A stretch of DNA of 64,000 nucleotides from the NCBI RefSeq assembly GCF_036785885.1, contig NC_092312.1, positions 13,968,001 to 14,032,000 on the forward strand. The letters run 5' to 3'. The notes under the pieces are model-generated. The model searched no databases, had not been told where the DNA came from, and saw only the letters and a list, made by a program, of their open reading frames with translations. Within the stretch, counting starts at the first letter, position 1, and every line of letters starts with the position of its first letter. A program made the translations under genes and the position numbers. This DNA is from Coffea arabica (Eukaryota > Streptophyta > Magnoliopsida > Gentianales > Rubiaceae). Positions 11,562-22,897 of the stretch are shown here, in pieces.

Positions 11562-12919
11562 TCTTGAACTGCTAGCAGGCTGAGGAACGAGTAAAAGGTG
11601 GACTCATGGATGTAATTACCTATATCATGGTTATGACATTGAGGAGATGATTGCTACAATCAATCTCAAAATTGCAGCAAGTTACGTCTGTTACTTCTTT
11701 GCTGCTTCATATTTCTGAAAGCGTTCAAAGACTATAGTATTGCCAGTTGAGCATTCAGATTTCTGATCAACATTCTGACGACCTTCCTCTTGCTAATGCA
11801 ATGCCTCATCCATGGTGCTTTAGACTGGTGCCGTAAAGAGATCAATCACTACACCGGGAAAAAGAAAAGATGGTAAATCTGATCCAGAAAGATGGCATCG
11901 GCCTGGAAGTAACAGTTGTACTCAGACTTGTACAAATGATGAGCTAAGTTGAATTGGCAGTGTTGCTGAATAAAGCTGGTGAAAGGTTAAGGATCATCTG
12001 CCTCAAAGTAGGTATATTGCTTCCAACTGTGTTCCTACATTCTAAGGGTACTTATGATCCTAGAATGATCACTGGAAATTTGTATTCATAAATTGAACGA
12101 GTCATTGTATTCCTAGGGAATAAATACCAATCTAGATAATAGGCCTCATATGTTCAGAAATGAAAAATTGGCAGACTATATTTGCAACTAAGTAGATCCT
12201 TTACATTTCCTTCATGGAGCAGCTCTCAGAATCCTTGCTTTCTTCCATGAAAAGATTCCGAGTCTTTATCCAGAATGAGTATTGGTTGATTAGTTAATCT
12301 CCAAAGCTCTTCAAAGTGCATGCATCCTGAAAATTATCCTTTTCATATCTGTTTATAACACTTGAAAATATACAGTCTAAAACAAATGCTGGAAATTTGG
12401 ATTTCTGCTAGACACAGAAAACTATATTGCATATTTCTATATCCAAATTCCTCACCAATCTTTTTTTTTTTTTTCAATGAATAACTGATGTTACTAATAA
12501 TCATTAACAATTCTTCTCTCGTAGAGGAAATTGTGATTGAGCAGCACATGATATCTTTTTTAGACATGAGAAAGTGTTTCACTGACTATTAGGACTGGTT
12601 GGGATCGCCTTTTCCTCTGTAAAAAACCAAATCTTAAGTATGTTAACAGTTAATTACTCTTCTGGCATGAGAACATTCCTGTTCCTGATCCCACCCACCC
12701 AACAATTAACATGGGATTGGCACAGATTAATTACAATATTTTGGATTTGGAATTCTTGACTAGATAGCCATGAATCTCATGACATTATTTTATTCTAGAT
12801 AAGAAAAAAAAGGAATTGATGTTGACACTTCAATTTTTGTTTATGACACTTCCTTTGAATTTTTTTAATAATGTGAAAGGACAAAACTACACTTATCTTT
12901 TGTTCAAGTTTCAACTTAA
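11562..12919. other. 3' flank of the DOT4-like gene and intergenic sequence
   Basis: The 3' UTR of the PPR gene must lie in the first few hundred bases. The rest is AT-rich, with no credible open frame and no repeat boundaries that I could define. Confidence 0.4.
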
Positions 12920-13284
12920 GAAAATGGAGCTGTTGTGAATGCAAAGAGTAATAGGGATGTCTTGTTTCGTCCTTCTACATGATTCAAAAAGTCAAGGAGA
13001 GTGGCAAGTGTCCAAATTAAGACAAATGTGAACAATTGACGAGAGCAAAGGGGTCTATTTTGCTGTTTTTCCCTATCATATCCTCTCATGCAAAAGAAAA
13101 TCATTCCAACTATCATTGTCATACATTTTCATTGTGTTTAGAATGCAATTACTTTCAGGCCACGTACATGATTCCATCTTGCCAATGAAGGTTTAGACTA
13201 CTGGGACCTTGTGAGCAATAGATTTTGGCATCAAATTTGACTATTAGTTTTATATTCACAACATAGTAGTAGAATTAGTTTTAG

Positions 13285-13515
13285 GGTGTTTAATAATCCA
13301 ATTCAATACTTAAATTTAATAGATTTAAATTTTAATATATTCATGCGTGTTTAATAATAAAAAATTGAACATCTAAATCAATTAAGTAACATTGAATTTT
13401 CTAAGTGATAAGTGACTTATCATTTAATGTGATATACACTCAAATGTATCAAATTTAGTACTTAACAATTCAATAACTTAATGAATTCAAATTTTATTTT
13501 ATCAAATGTACCTTT
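13285..13515 (+). mobile_element. AT-rich MITE, copy 1 (family with inverted partner at 14155)
   Basis: This stretch, starting near GGGTGTTTAATAAT and ending near TATCAAATGTACC, matches the reverse complement of 14155-14395 over most of its length. Shared motifs include TAATAATAAAAAATTGAACATC. Both copies contain an internal GTGATAAGT...ACTTATCA palindrome. The ends GGGTGTTT and GGTACATTTGATAA are roughly inverted, as in hAT-type MITEs. The target duplication is not clear, so superfamily and exact limits are tentative. Confidence 0.55.
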
Positions 13516-14154
13516 AGTCTCTCTATTTTTTTAAAAGAGGATTAATAGTAATTCTCCACTTACCCGTCTTGATAACTTGAAGCCATGCCCTGTCAATTAC
13601 AGTTGAAGCGTTTTATCAATTAGGCTGAGCTTCGTTGTCATTCTTTGTGTTGTTGAACAAGAATAGGAGCAATGTTCTTATTCTGACTAACCAAAGAGAA
13701 AAGGGGAAAAAAAGCACATAAAGAAAATCCCACCCTTATCCTGGTCCACGTCCCTAGAAACGCAAACGTAGTAATCTGTTGCCAAGAAAAGTATGGGAAA
13801 TTAAGTGAGGAAACTTGTTTACTTTCTCTTGCTTCTGTGTTTAATTCGTCCACATAATTGTAACATTTTCCAATCCTTTTTAAGTCCTGCAAATTTTGCA
13901 AGAATTTGTAGGAAAAAGCTAGTTACTCAAGCAATTATGATACTATTAATGACTAACTTTCTAGTCAAGTAAACATTTAAAGAAAATTCAAAAATTTCCC
14001 CTTTGTCTCTATTTCCTGTATTTTGCTATACCACAACCTGTTCAATTGAGAGATTGTTGAATTGGTAGGGCACATGATGTGACGGATCGCTATCACTTGA
14101 ACAAAACCTTTTAGCCCTATTCAAAGAATTCTTGAATTGACAGGGCACCAGAAT

Positions 14155-14395
14155 CCTTGAATTTATTAAGTTATTTAATTACTAAGTATTAAATCTAATA
14201 TATTTGAGTATATATCATATACGTGATAAGTGAATAACTTATCACTTAATTTTGAAAGCAAGTTTTGTCATAGAAAATTCAGTGTCACTTATTTAATTCA
14301 GATGTTCAATTTTTTATTATTAAACGCATCTAAATGTATTAAAATCTGAATCCATTAAATTTAAATGTTGAATTAGATTATCAAACAAAGCCTTA
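14155..14395 (-). mobile_element. AT-rich MITE, copy 2, inverted relative to copy 1
   Basis: Reverse-complement relative of 13285-13515. It lies just after a GGGCACCAGAAT block that in units B, C and D is followed directly by other sequence (TGGGGA..., TTGGGAG...). The paralogous sites therefore lack it, which suggests insertion after the array duplicated. The ends are approximate. Confidence 0.55.
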
Positions 14396-14984
14396 TTTTG
14401 CTATAAGAAGCTCTCAACTGATAAAAGTCTTGCAACTCAATTTATTAGTCAGTTTTGAAATCTTGTAAGTTAGAACTAAGGGCTGACTGACTGTAGAAAC
14501 AAGGAAGGATAAATATATAGCTACTGAACTGATGCAAAAATTTTGATCTTTGGAATCAAATTCCAACCACAAGAATATAACATAGGGTGAAATTTTATGC
14601 TCCTAACAATTTTCATCCCCTACCTAGTTAAGTTAATCAAATCTGAGTTTAATGTACTAGAATTCGATCCTAGTGCCACCAACCCTCTTTATTTACTAGC
14701 CTAGTTCCAGCTTTATTGAGGTTAGGTGAGTTCGTCATTTACATGTTCTTTTTTTTTTTTTCCCAAAAAAATGGATCTGGTCCCACTTCAGCCCCAACTC
14801 TTATTTGAGTTGTTGGATTATTTCTCATTTTTTTGTTACAAGGGTCATTTACATGTTCTTGACATGCAAAAATGCAAAGGTAGTAGGAGGTCTCTTAGTG
14901 AAATTAATCCAATCGAGTCTAAACCTTCTCTGCACCAGCCTATATTTTAGTGTAATTGAAGTTAGGTAAATTCGTCATTTATAT

Positions 14985-15120
14985 GTTCTTGACATGCAAT
15001 TATAGTAGGAAGTCTCCTCCTTATTGGCCACCATTCTACATTAATTAAAGAAGGCAGGTAAATTTATCATGTAACATGACGCTAATAAAAGTATATTGGG
15101 GGGATTCCCTCCCTTGCTCA
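14985..15120 (+). promoter_or_regulatory. Conserved noncoding block upstream of LEA_2 copy A
   Basis: Contains AAGTCTCCTCC, TTGGCCACCATTCTAC and GGGGGGATTCCCTCCCTTG. The same ordered motifs occur upstream of copies B (18533-18666) and C (39929-40078) and in a remnant at 32290-32335. Being retained in each unit may mean function or simply shared recent origin. No known transcription factor site is claimed. Confidence 0.45.
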
Positions 15121-16174
15121 GTTGATCAATCATCTACTACTATTTGAGGAGTTTTCTTTCCTCTCTAAGTCACATCTTCCATTATTTGACCTTTGCTAAA
15201 TTCATCACAGCTTCCCTTTTCTACGTAGTAAACTCATAATTTACTTTCATAAGAAATAAGATTTTTTCCTTTTCCTCCCGTCCACATTCTACATTCATTC
15301 ATATGTGAGTAAAACTCATTATGTAGGACAAGGGTACAATTTCCTCTTCCCTCTAATACACATCCTATATTGATCGAATTAGGCGGATTCACCCTTTACT
15401 CTTTACTGCTACTACTACTACGACATTTATTATTATTATTATTATTTTGGCTTCAACATTTACTACTACTAATCAAACAAACAATACAGGTATTATGACG
15501 GTCATTCACACATCATAATTTCAGAATTTCTCCCAGCTTTTTATTTATTTATTTTTTATCCTTCCTACTCCCAACTGTTAGGCCAGAATTCAAACCCTGA
15601 ATCTGACAAACGAACAAAAATTTTAAGCTATTGGTGCAACCCCAACTCTTCCAAACAAAATTCAGAAAAAATCTTGGGGTTGAATCTCCGCATATAAAAT
15701 TCACATGGGTAGGTCTTGGTATTAAATTGTAGTACTTTACAATAATTTATCCCATAGCACAGTAAAAGGGATTTTCACTTCCCTTTCTTTTTACACTTAT
15801 ATATAGTACTCCTACCATACAGTATCAAGAAATGCATCCACCCCTGTTGAAGCTAAATCAAGCCTTTTATTATTTGATAGTTAATTGTTAATTTCTTGTA
15901 ATGTTTTAGGCGGTGGAAATTGTCTGTCCTAATTAGAATTGGTCTCGGTTGATTGATGTCCAATTCCGAAATTGATTTTGATTCATTAGACGGTGCGGAC
16001 TAGTCTTTAAGCAAATTTGAAAACTTTAGTGACCTATATATATGCGTTGCTACTCTGCTTCCTTTATAGTTTTCGATATTCCGCTGCAGGTTTTTTGTGA
16101 GATTTGTTTATTGTTAGTTTCCTTCTACAACCCCGCCAAGCCAAGAAAGTACCAAAACTTCTGTTTCTTCTTCC

Positions 16175-16915
16175 ATGATGGCTGCACAATCCAAGACCCC
16201 GGCCACTGCTCAGCCACCAACAACCACCAATGTCCGCCCACCTCCACGGTCTAACACCTCCTACCAGCCCCGCCCATTCTTCTCATCACAACTACCACCA
16301 CCAGCACCACCCACTCACCGCAACCAGCCTCGCAATGCTGAAATAATCCGGCGAGCGGACAGCATTTTCTTCTGCATAAGGCTCATATTTTTAGGCATTG
16401 GCTTGATTGTCATCCTTCTCTGCTTAATGATTTTCCACCCTGATCTTCCCACGTTCCGGGTCGACTCGGTAACCATCTCCAACTTCAATATTTCCACCAC
16501 CACCCCTCCCCTTCTCTCCGGCTACTTCAACATTGGACTGACCGTTGAAAATCCTAGCAGCAAAACTACCTTCTCGTACAGCCACCTCGAGGCCGGAATC
16601 TACCTCGGGTCCAATCAACTCTCGGGAACAACCCTCCCGCCGTTTACTGCGGCAGAGAAGAAGAATGCAACCGGGATCAATGCAGAATTCTCCGCGGTTA
16701 GGGCTTACACATACTTGGCTGAGACTCAAAATCTGGAACTCTGTTTGAAGGTTCAAATGGAAGTTCATTCCAAAGCTCGTTTTTGGAGAGAAGTGCAATA
16801 TTTGGAGGCCTCTTGCCCGGGATTATTGGTCAGTGCTGTTAAGACTCAAAAGAATGGGTCAAGTTCTGATGTTTGGAGTCTAATTGGAGGAGTTAAAGAC
16901 TGCGAGGTTTTTTAA
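16175..16915 (+). CDS. LEA_2 / NDR1-HIN1-like (NHL) membrane protein, copy A
   Basis: A single exon encoding 246 residues. The first 60 residues are Pro/Thr-rich and presumably cytosolic. A strong hydrophobic segment (about 63-88) anchors the protein, and a LEA_2 domain follows from about residue 95 with the family signature ENPSSKTTFSYSHLEAGIYL and TTLPPF. Family members such as NDR1, NHL3 and YLS9 sit in the plasma membrane and are often induced by pathogens or senescence; that role is inferred. Two adjacent ATGs (16175 and 16178) are possible starts, and the second aligns with the starts of the other copies. Five NxT/S glycosylation sequons lie in the outer domain. It is intact and best treated as the reference copy of the array. 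Confidence 0.88.
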   Translation: MMAAQSKTPATAQPPTTTNVRPPPRSNTSYQPRPFFSSQLPPPAPPTHRNQPRNAEIIRRADSIFFCIRLIFLGIGLIVILLCLMIFHPDLPTFRVDSVTISNFNISTTTPPLLSGYFNIGLTVENPSSKTTFSYSHLEAGIYLGSNQLSGTTLPPFTAAEKKNATGINAEFSAVRAYTYLAETQNLELCLKVQMEVHSKARFWREVQYLEASCPGLLVSAVKTQKNGSSSDVWSLIGGVKDCEVF

Positions 16916-17334
16916 GAAGCCTATCAATCCAAGTCTGTAGAACGATGAGATGGCAATTATAAAAAATTTATGAGTAGCTTTAAAGTAAGATGAAAAGGTG
17001 AGATGTATTTACGAGTGATGTAAATGATCTTAGTGATGGGCACAAGACACTGAAAGTCTGAATTAGGGGATTATTATTGATGGGATCATGAATTGATGAT
17101 GGTTTTTCAGCTAGTAGGATAACTTAATGATACCATGACTGTTTGATTCTCCAAGGTTTAGGAAGCATTAATACACTGGTTAGTAAAATACAGATGTTAA
17201 TCTGTTGCCTAATATTTTGATTGATGTGGAATTCTTGGTTTACGTACGTGTCTTTCGGAAAACCTTTTGTTACTTTTTTTTTTGGGAAAGGATTCGAGTC
17301 AGTACCATAATTATTATTGGCTGATTAGTTGATT
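16916..17334 (+). other. 3' flank of LEA_2 copy A
   Basis: No gene is seen. The sequence around 17010-17235 (GATGTAAAT, GGGGATTATT, ATTTTGATTGATG) is shared with the 3' flanks of copies B, C and D, so it belongs to the duplicated unit and probably includes the 3' UTR. Confidence 0.55.
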
Positions 17335-18532
17335 CACAAATGTAAAGAATAATAGGGATGTTTTCATTTTACGCCATCCAAAAAGCAAGGAGAGTGGCGA
17401 TTGTTGAATTTAACAGTGCGAGGCGCAAGTCAAGAAGGTGAGAGTTTAGGGGTGCACTTTGCAATTAGTCCTACTCGTATTCTCTTATGGATAAACAAAT
17501 GGTTCAGACCATTGTTGCACTCAATCCTAATAAAAGTCTTTTGTCCACAATATAGATTTGAAGTATTGGTGGACCTTATAAGCAAGTGATTTTGCCAACA
17601 AAAAAGTTTTTGGTCTTTCTGTTACACCATCTGTTTTTGCACAAAAAATGGGGCCGGGTCGGTTACTTTTACCAACCAATGAAAATAAAAGGGGAACAGA
17701 AAGAAATAAATTCCCACCCTTCACGTCATGTTCGTGGAAGCCCCTGCATGGTAACTTGTTGCCAAGAAAAGTATAAGAAAGTGAGGGAAACCTGTCAACA
17801 CAAATTGTAAAATTTTTCCATCCTTTTTCTTTTCCTTCAAATTTTGCAAGACTTCGCAGGAATGTGCAAGGAAATTTTGATGCTTGTAATGACTAACTTT
17901 CTAGTCACATAAACATTTAAAGAAAAATGAGTTTTGTTTTTCTTAACCTCAGTTTCTATATTTTGCTTTACCACAAACCGTCCAATCCAGAGAATCCTAG
18001 GATTGAATTGATAGGGCACATGATATAGAGGATCAGTATCACTTAAACAAAGAAATTTACATCAATTCAACATATAGGGCACCGGAATGGGGAGATAAAC
18101 TTTCCAATCTTGGATGATCATAAGCCTTACTTACTTCTATGAGACCCTATGAAGTAATATATACAAGGGACCGTTTGTATTGCAAAAAAAAAAAAAAAAA
18201 TCCATGATGTCAACTGGCTAATAGGTATATATTATTTGCTAAAGATTTAATGCAACTTATTTTATTAGTCATTTTTGAAATCTTGTAAATTAAAATTAGG
18301 GCATGATTAAGTCTATAACAAGGTGGCATGGTACCCACTCTATCGATGCTTACAATTTGATTTTGGAACCCAATTCAAACCACAAGAATGTCACATAGGA
18401 GCAACTTTTTGAGTTCCTAATAATTTTTTGAGCCCTACCTTGTGGAATTAATGGAATCGAGTTAAACCTTCTTTATACTAGCCTGCATTTTAGAGTGATT
18501 GAGGTTAGGTAAATTCGTGATTTTCATGTTCT

Positions 18533-18666
18533 TGACATGCAATGATAGTTGGAGGTCTCCTCCTCAATGGCCACCATTCGACGTTAGTTAAAGAAGAAAG
18601 GTAAATTCATCATTTATGTAACATGAAACTAACATAGGTATATTGGGGGGATTCCCTCCCTTGAAC
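18533..18666 (+). promoter_or_regulatory. Conserved noncoding block upstream of LEA_2 copy B
   Basis: Contains GGAGGTCTCCTCCTC (a palindromic core), TGGCCACCATTC and GGGGGGATTCCCTCCCTTG, matching the blocks before copies A and C. It lies about 1.9 kb from the start codon because repeats have grown in between. Confidence 0.45.
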
Positions 18667-18894
18667 TAAGTGTAGACTAATCATCTTGTACTGTTTAAGG
18701 AGTTTTCTCTGGCCAACTCAAATCTTCCATCAATGCTTTCCCTTTACTACGAGTAAAGTCATTATTGTGCCAGTTGTGTCCTTACATAAGAGTTTTCTCT
18801 TTCTCTATAGCCCACGTCCTACATTCATCGTTGTCTAAGCATAGTCATTATAATACAGTACACAAAGAATACGAATTTCCTCTTCCCTTTTAAT

Positions 18895-19280
18895 CCACAT
18901 CTTATATTCAATGATTTTATTGTATCAGACGTGAGCATTTTATATCTACACCTACACCTGTTGATTTTGAGAGGCTAGAAAATCTCCTTTAATCCACATT
19001 CTATATTTTTGAGAAGTCAAAAAATCCCTTTTAATCCACATTCTATATTTATTGATTTTTTTTTTGTCAGACGTCAACACTTTATATCTACATCCACACC
19101 TGTTCGATTTGAGAGGACAGAAAATCTTGGCAAGCAATGTAATTATAATGTAGTACACAAGAGTACAAATTTGCTTTTCCCTTTAATCCACATCCTATAT
19201 TCATTAATTTTTTTTTTTTGTCAAACGCTAACATTTTATATCTACACCTACATTTACTGAATTTGAAAATCAGAAAATCC
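18895..19280 (+). repeat. Imperfect tandem repeat, three to four units
   Basis: The motif TTTAATCCACATyyTATATT is followed by a T-run, GTCAGACG and TTTATATCTACA. It recurs near 18889, 18990, 19030 and 19188, with units from about 40 to 160 bp. It is specific to unit B. Replication slippage or unequal exchange is the likely origin. Confidence 0.7.
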
Positions 19281-20091
19281 TAGTATTTGATACTGATAAA
19301 GAGATTTGATCTCTCGACCAACATCCCAAGAGGGGCCACCGGACCATTGGCACGGTGGTTCCTATATTTGATTGATCAAGTTAGGTGGATTCACTCCTTG
19401 CAGCTAAGTTGACACATCCCATGGCATAAAGATTGTGGCTTCAACAATTAGTACTACTACTACTCTTTATTTGGTCTAAAATACTATTATGCTATTTCTT
19501 TGATTTTCAAATTACTACTGCTATTTTTTATTTTTTTTTTGTCAGAATTACTACAACAACTACTAATTATACTAATGTAAGCATTATGAGACAAACCATA
19601 TTTGCAAAATTTCGCTTATCTTACCATCTTTACCGGACAAAATTAAAAATACTCTACAATTATCCCAAAGCACAGTAATAAGAGTTTCTGTTCCCGTATC
19701 TTTTGCACCCTCGTATAGTAATACTAGAGGTATCTCGGTTGTGCAAAACACAACCTGAGCATCTTAGTAGTTTAGTTGAATACATAACTCCAAATTTTTT
19801 TGGTACATAATAAACAGAAATACAAGAAAAAAATTGAGCATTAGAACAATTAAAATTTACCGTGAAGAGAAATTCCATATATGAAGTTAACTCTTCTAAA
19901 TCAAGGGGGCAACAAGCATAGGATCTATCAAATCCATTACTAATCTTGAGATTAATGAAGGCAATGAAACAAGTGCACGATTGAGTACAATTTGGGAAGG
20001 AAGAAAGCTAAAATTCCTGTGCACCTCTGAGAAATGATTTATATAGGAATAGAAAAAGAAACTTTAATCGATTACGTAAAAGAGCCGTTTA

Positions 20092-20216
20092 AATGTAAGA
20101 ATTGATTAGCTACTAACCAAACATAATTAATCAATATTTAAGGGATTGAAGGAATAGTTTAAATGTAAGAGTTGGTTAGCTACTAACTAAACATAATTAA
20201 TCAATATCCAAGGGTT
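20092..20216 (+). repeat. Direct tandem duplication of about 66 bp
   Basis: The segment AAATGTAAGAATTGATTAGC...ATCAATATTTAAGGG is repeated immediately as AAATGTAAGAGTTGGTTAGC...ATCAATATCCAAGGG, with few differences. Confidence 0.85.
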
Positions 20217-20598
20217 AAAGATTTTCCATTAATTTATAAAACTTGATCTTATGATCATAAATTAGACAATATATAAAAACAGTAAAAATCCACGTAGTTA
20301 AGCAAAATGACTTGCAGTGAAAATCTCCTGTCTTAATCGATACAGTAGATGTTCTGTCTTGACATATCAAATTAATAGTGGAAAAATAAAAAATAAAAAA
20401 AAACCATAACTTCTATAAAAAAGAGCCACGTCACATGTCAAAAAATGGAAGTACTATCGTAAAATCCCAAATCTTCTTGTGTATAATAAGTAGATACCAA
20501 GAAATTCATCCACCTTCTTATTGCATAATAGGTAGATATCAAGAATTTCATCCACCCCACCAAGAAACTGAATTACTGAAGCATTTGCTTCTTCTTCC

Positions 20599-21301
20599 AT
20601 GGCCGATCAATCCAAGACCTCAGCCACTGTTCATCCACCACCAACCACCAATGTCCGTCCACCGCTGCCGTCAAACACCTCCTGTCCCTACTCCTCCATA
20701 CGACTACCACCACCGGCACCACCCACACACCACAAACACCCTCACAATACCGCAACAATCCGGCAAGAAAACTGCACCTTCCACTGCCTATTTTTCACAC
20801 CTTTCGCCATTGGCTCCGTCATCTTCTTCCTACTCTTCTTCCTACCCATCATTACCTTCCGTAACCGTCTCAAACTTCAATATCTCCCCCACCACACCTC
20901 CCCTTCTTTCCGGCCACTTCACCGTAATCATCAGCGCCCGTAACCCTAACAGCAAACTTACTCTCTCCTATAACCACCTCGACGCCGGAATTTATCTCGG
21001 GAGCAATCAACTCTCGGGAACTACCCTCCCGCCATTTGCTCTCTCAAAGAAGAACGAAACCTCGCTTACAGCAAATTTTGCCGCTGTTGGGGCTTACGTG
21101 GACCAGGCTGAGAGTGAAAATCTGGTATTCAACTTGAAGATTCAAATGAAAGTTCGCTATAAAGCTGGTTTTTGGAGAAGAGTGACGTGGTTGGAGGCCT
21201 TCTGCCCGGGATTGTCTGTCAGGACTAATACTGTAAAGAGTGGTTCAAGTTCTGATGTTTGGAGTCTGATTGGGGGAGCTAGATCCTGTGAGGTTTGTTA
21301 A
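20599..21301 (+). pseudogene. LEA_2 / NHL membrane protein, copy B, frameshifted
   Basis: A close paralogue of copy A in the same position of its unit. The start at 20599 opens a frame with the Pro-rich N-terminus and the hydrophobic anchor. Near 20860, 11 bp present in copy A are missing between TTCC and GTAACC, so the original frame runs on to a stop at 20943. The remaining LEA_2 domain (VSNFNISPTTPPLLSG through WSLIGGARSCEVC) stays open in another frame to 21301. Everything downstream still looks well preserved, so inactivation seems recent. A truncated 114-residue anchor peptide could still be made. A sequencing error at the junction is the main alternative, but an 11-bp gap makes that unlikely. 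Confidence 0.8.
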
Positions 21302-21642
21302 GAAGCCCATTAATCCAAGTCTAAGGGAATTACAGAATGATTAGTGAGATTTTAAAAAGTTATTAGTAGCTTTATAGTACCATTAGATTCCCATCATATA
21401 GATGACTGATGTAAATAATTTAGTGATGGGCTCATGACAGTGAATCAGGGGATTATAGATGTGATCATGAATTAATGATTATGTTTAGTTTTTAGTAAGA
21501 CTTGTGATACACATGACTTATTAACCTTTGTTAGTAATATACAGATGCTAATCTGGTGGTTAATATTTTGATTGATGCAGAGTTCTTGAATTATTTTATT
21601 ATGTTTTTGGATCCGTATAATAATGTTTGTTATGGACCATCA

Positions 21643-22500
21643 TTCCTCACACATATTTGTTTCATTTAGCAGTCTATATAACTAGTCGTGCTACTGATCT
21701 ATGCAACGGGAACTGTTGTTCCTACTCTCATATTCATTAAAAAGCATTTCCCTTGAGTTTTTTGTGCATGTGAAGTGAAAAGATAAGTGGTTTCGGGTTC
21801 AAATTTGACTGTTACTCGCATTTTGATTTTTAATCATAATTATTAGGGTTGAAGGACGAATCAAATTACTCAATACTCGAATTAAACTCGACACGTTAAG
21901 AGCTCGTTTGAATTTGATTTGCAAATTAATCAAATTAAATTTGAACAATAATTTGTATAAACTTTTAAGATCGGTTGGAACTCTATTGGATTAGCTTATT
22001 AGTAAAGTTCACATGTAAAAAGTGTCGACTACTTGAAGTAGACTCGAGTTAAGCTCAATAAAAACTCATTCGATTTCAACTCGAGAAGTAAATAAACTAA
22101 ATTTGAATAAAATTTCAAATTCGTCAGAATAATCAAACAAGTTTAATCACTAGGGCGTTTGCCTTATTTAAACTTGTTTACACGCTTAATAATGACAGGA
22201 TTACTTGTCTTTGCATGTGTGTTGTTGCACAATAATGGGGGAGTTAAACGTATGTATTTAGCAAATTACACCCTTACCCTCAATGTCATTCCTTGAAACC
22301 TCTAAAATACGCCTGTCTTGTTGCCAAAAAAGTACAGAATGGCTAGGAAGTTTTGTTTACTTCTTCTTGCTTATGTGGTTAGTTTGTCAACAAACCATCT
22401 CATAATTTTTGTGTCCTGCACAATTTGCAGGACATTTTTAGGAATGAGCTAGTTACACACGAAATTTTGTGTGGGCCCAAAGAAATTTGTTTGGATTGTC
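21643..22500 (+). repeat. Segmental repeat R1 (matches 37711-38571)
   Basis: About 860 bp match R2 in the same order. Shared anchors include CATTTAGCAGTCTATATAAC, GTGCTACTGATCTATGCAAC, TGTTGCACAATAAT and CAGGACATTTTTAGGAATGA. R3 (38705-39170) shares the outer parts but lacks about 340 bp in the middle. R1 appears to be the start of another array unit, now cut off from copies C and D by the receptor kinase region. Confidence 0.8.
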
Positions 22501-22897
22501 ATTTTTTTTTTTCAAAAAAATTTTATTATATCATTGGGAATTGGGATGATATCAAAATTTTTTTCTCCCGTGTTTACTAAGGCATTAGTGGTTGCTAATC
22601 CTGCTGATATCTTTTTCTACCTTGGCTAGTCTAGTCTACCCCTCCTTGGAAAAAAAAAACCTATTGGTATAACACATGGTCCGACAAAGGTATTCCAATC
22701 CCTTCTTATTTCTTAGTGGAGGAACTTGAAGTCTCGATTTTGCAATCATGCCATGGTCAACTCCTACCTCTGCGCATTTCCCACCTCCCCCTTTATAATT
22801 GCCGTGACAATAGGTTTCTGCAAGGATTGTACCTTTTTAATTAGTCTTACCCCCGGTTAACTATTTTATTTTGATTTTTCTTTGGGTATATTAGAGG

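Larger units (their letters stand above)
12920..17330 (+). repeat. Duplication unit A of the LEA_2 array
   Basis: Unit A starts with a block around 12934-13010 (…AATAGGGATGT…, then …AGGAGAGTGGC…) that recurs at 17335-17400, giving a period of about 4.4 kb. Shared segments then appear in the same order in unit B: a block ending TTGCCAAGAAAAGTA, a TAGGGCACATGAT block, a GGAGGTCTCC-like block, a GGGATTCCCTCCC block, the LEA_2 gene, and a 3' block containing GATGTAAAT and GGGGATTATT. The limits are approximate because the ends are diverged. Confidence 0.7.
17335..21640 (+). repeat. Duplication unit B of the LEA_2 array
   Basis: Colinear with unit A from the AATAGGGATGTTTTC start block through the LEA_2 gene and its 3' block. 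It lacks the two AT-rich MITEs of unit A and has its own additions: tandem repeats at 18895-19280 and a 66-bp direct duplication at 20092-20216. Limits are approximate. Confidence 0.7.

Noticed and set aside
16315-16798. Two minus-strand open frames opposite LEA_2 copy A (also opposite copies C and D)
   Set aside because: They are shadows of the GC-rich sense coding sequence and are not conserved as proteins among the copies.
19290-19350. SINE-like boxes on the minus strand (GGTCCGGTGG and GGTCGAGAG)
   Set aside because: Spacing between boxes is wrong, there is no tail and no target duplication.
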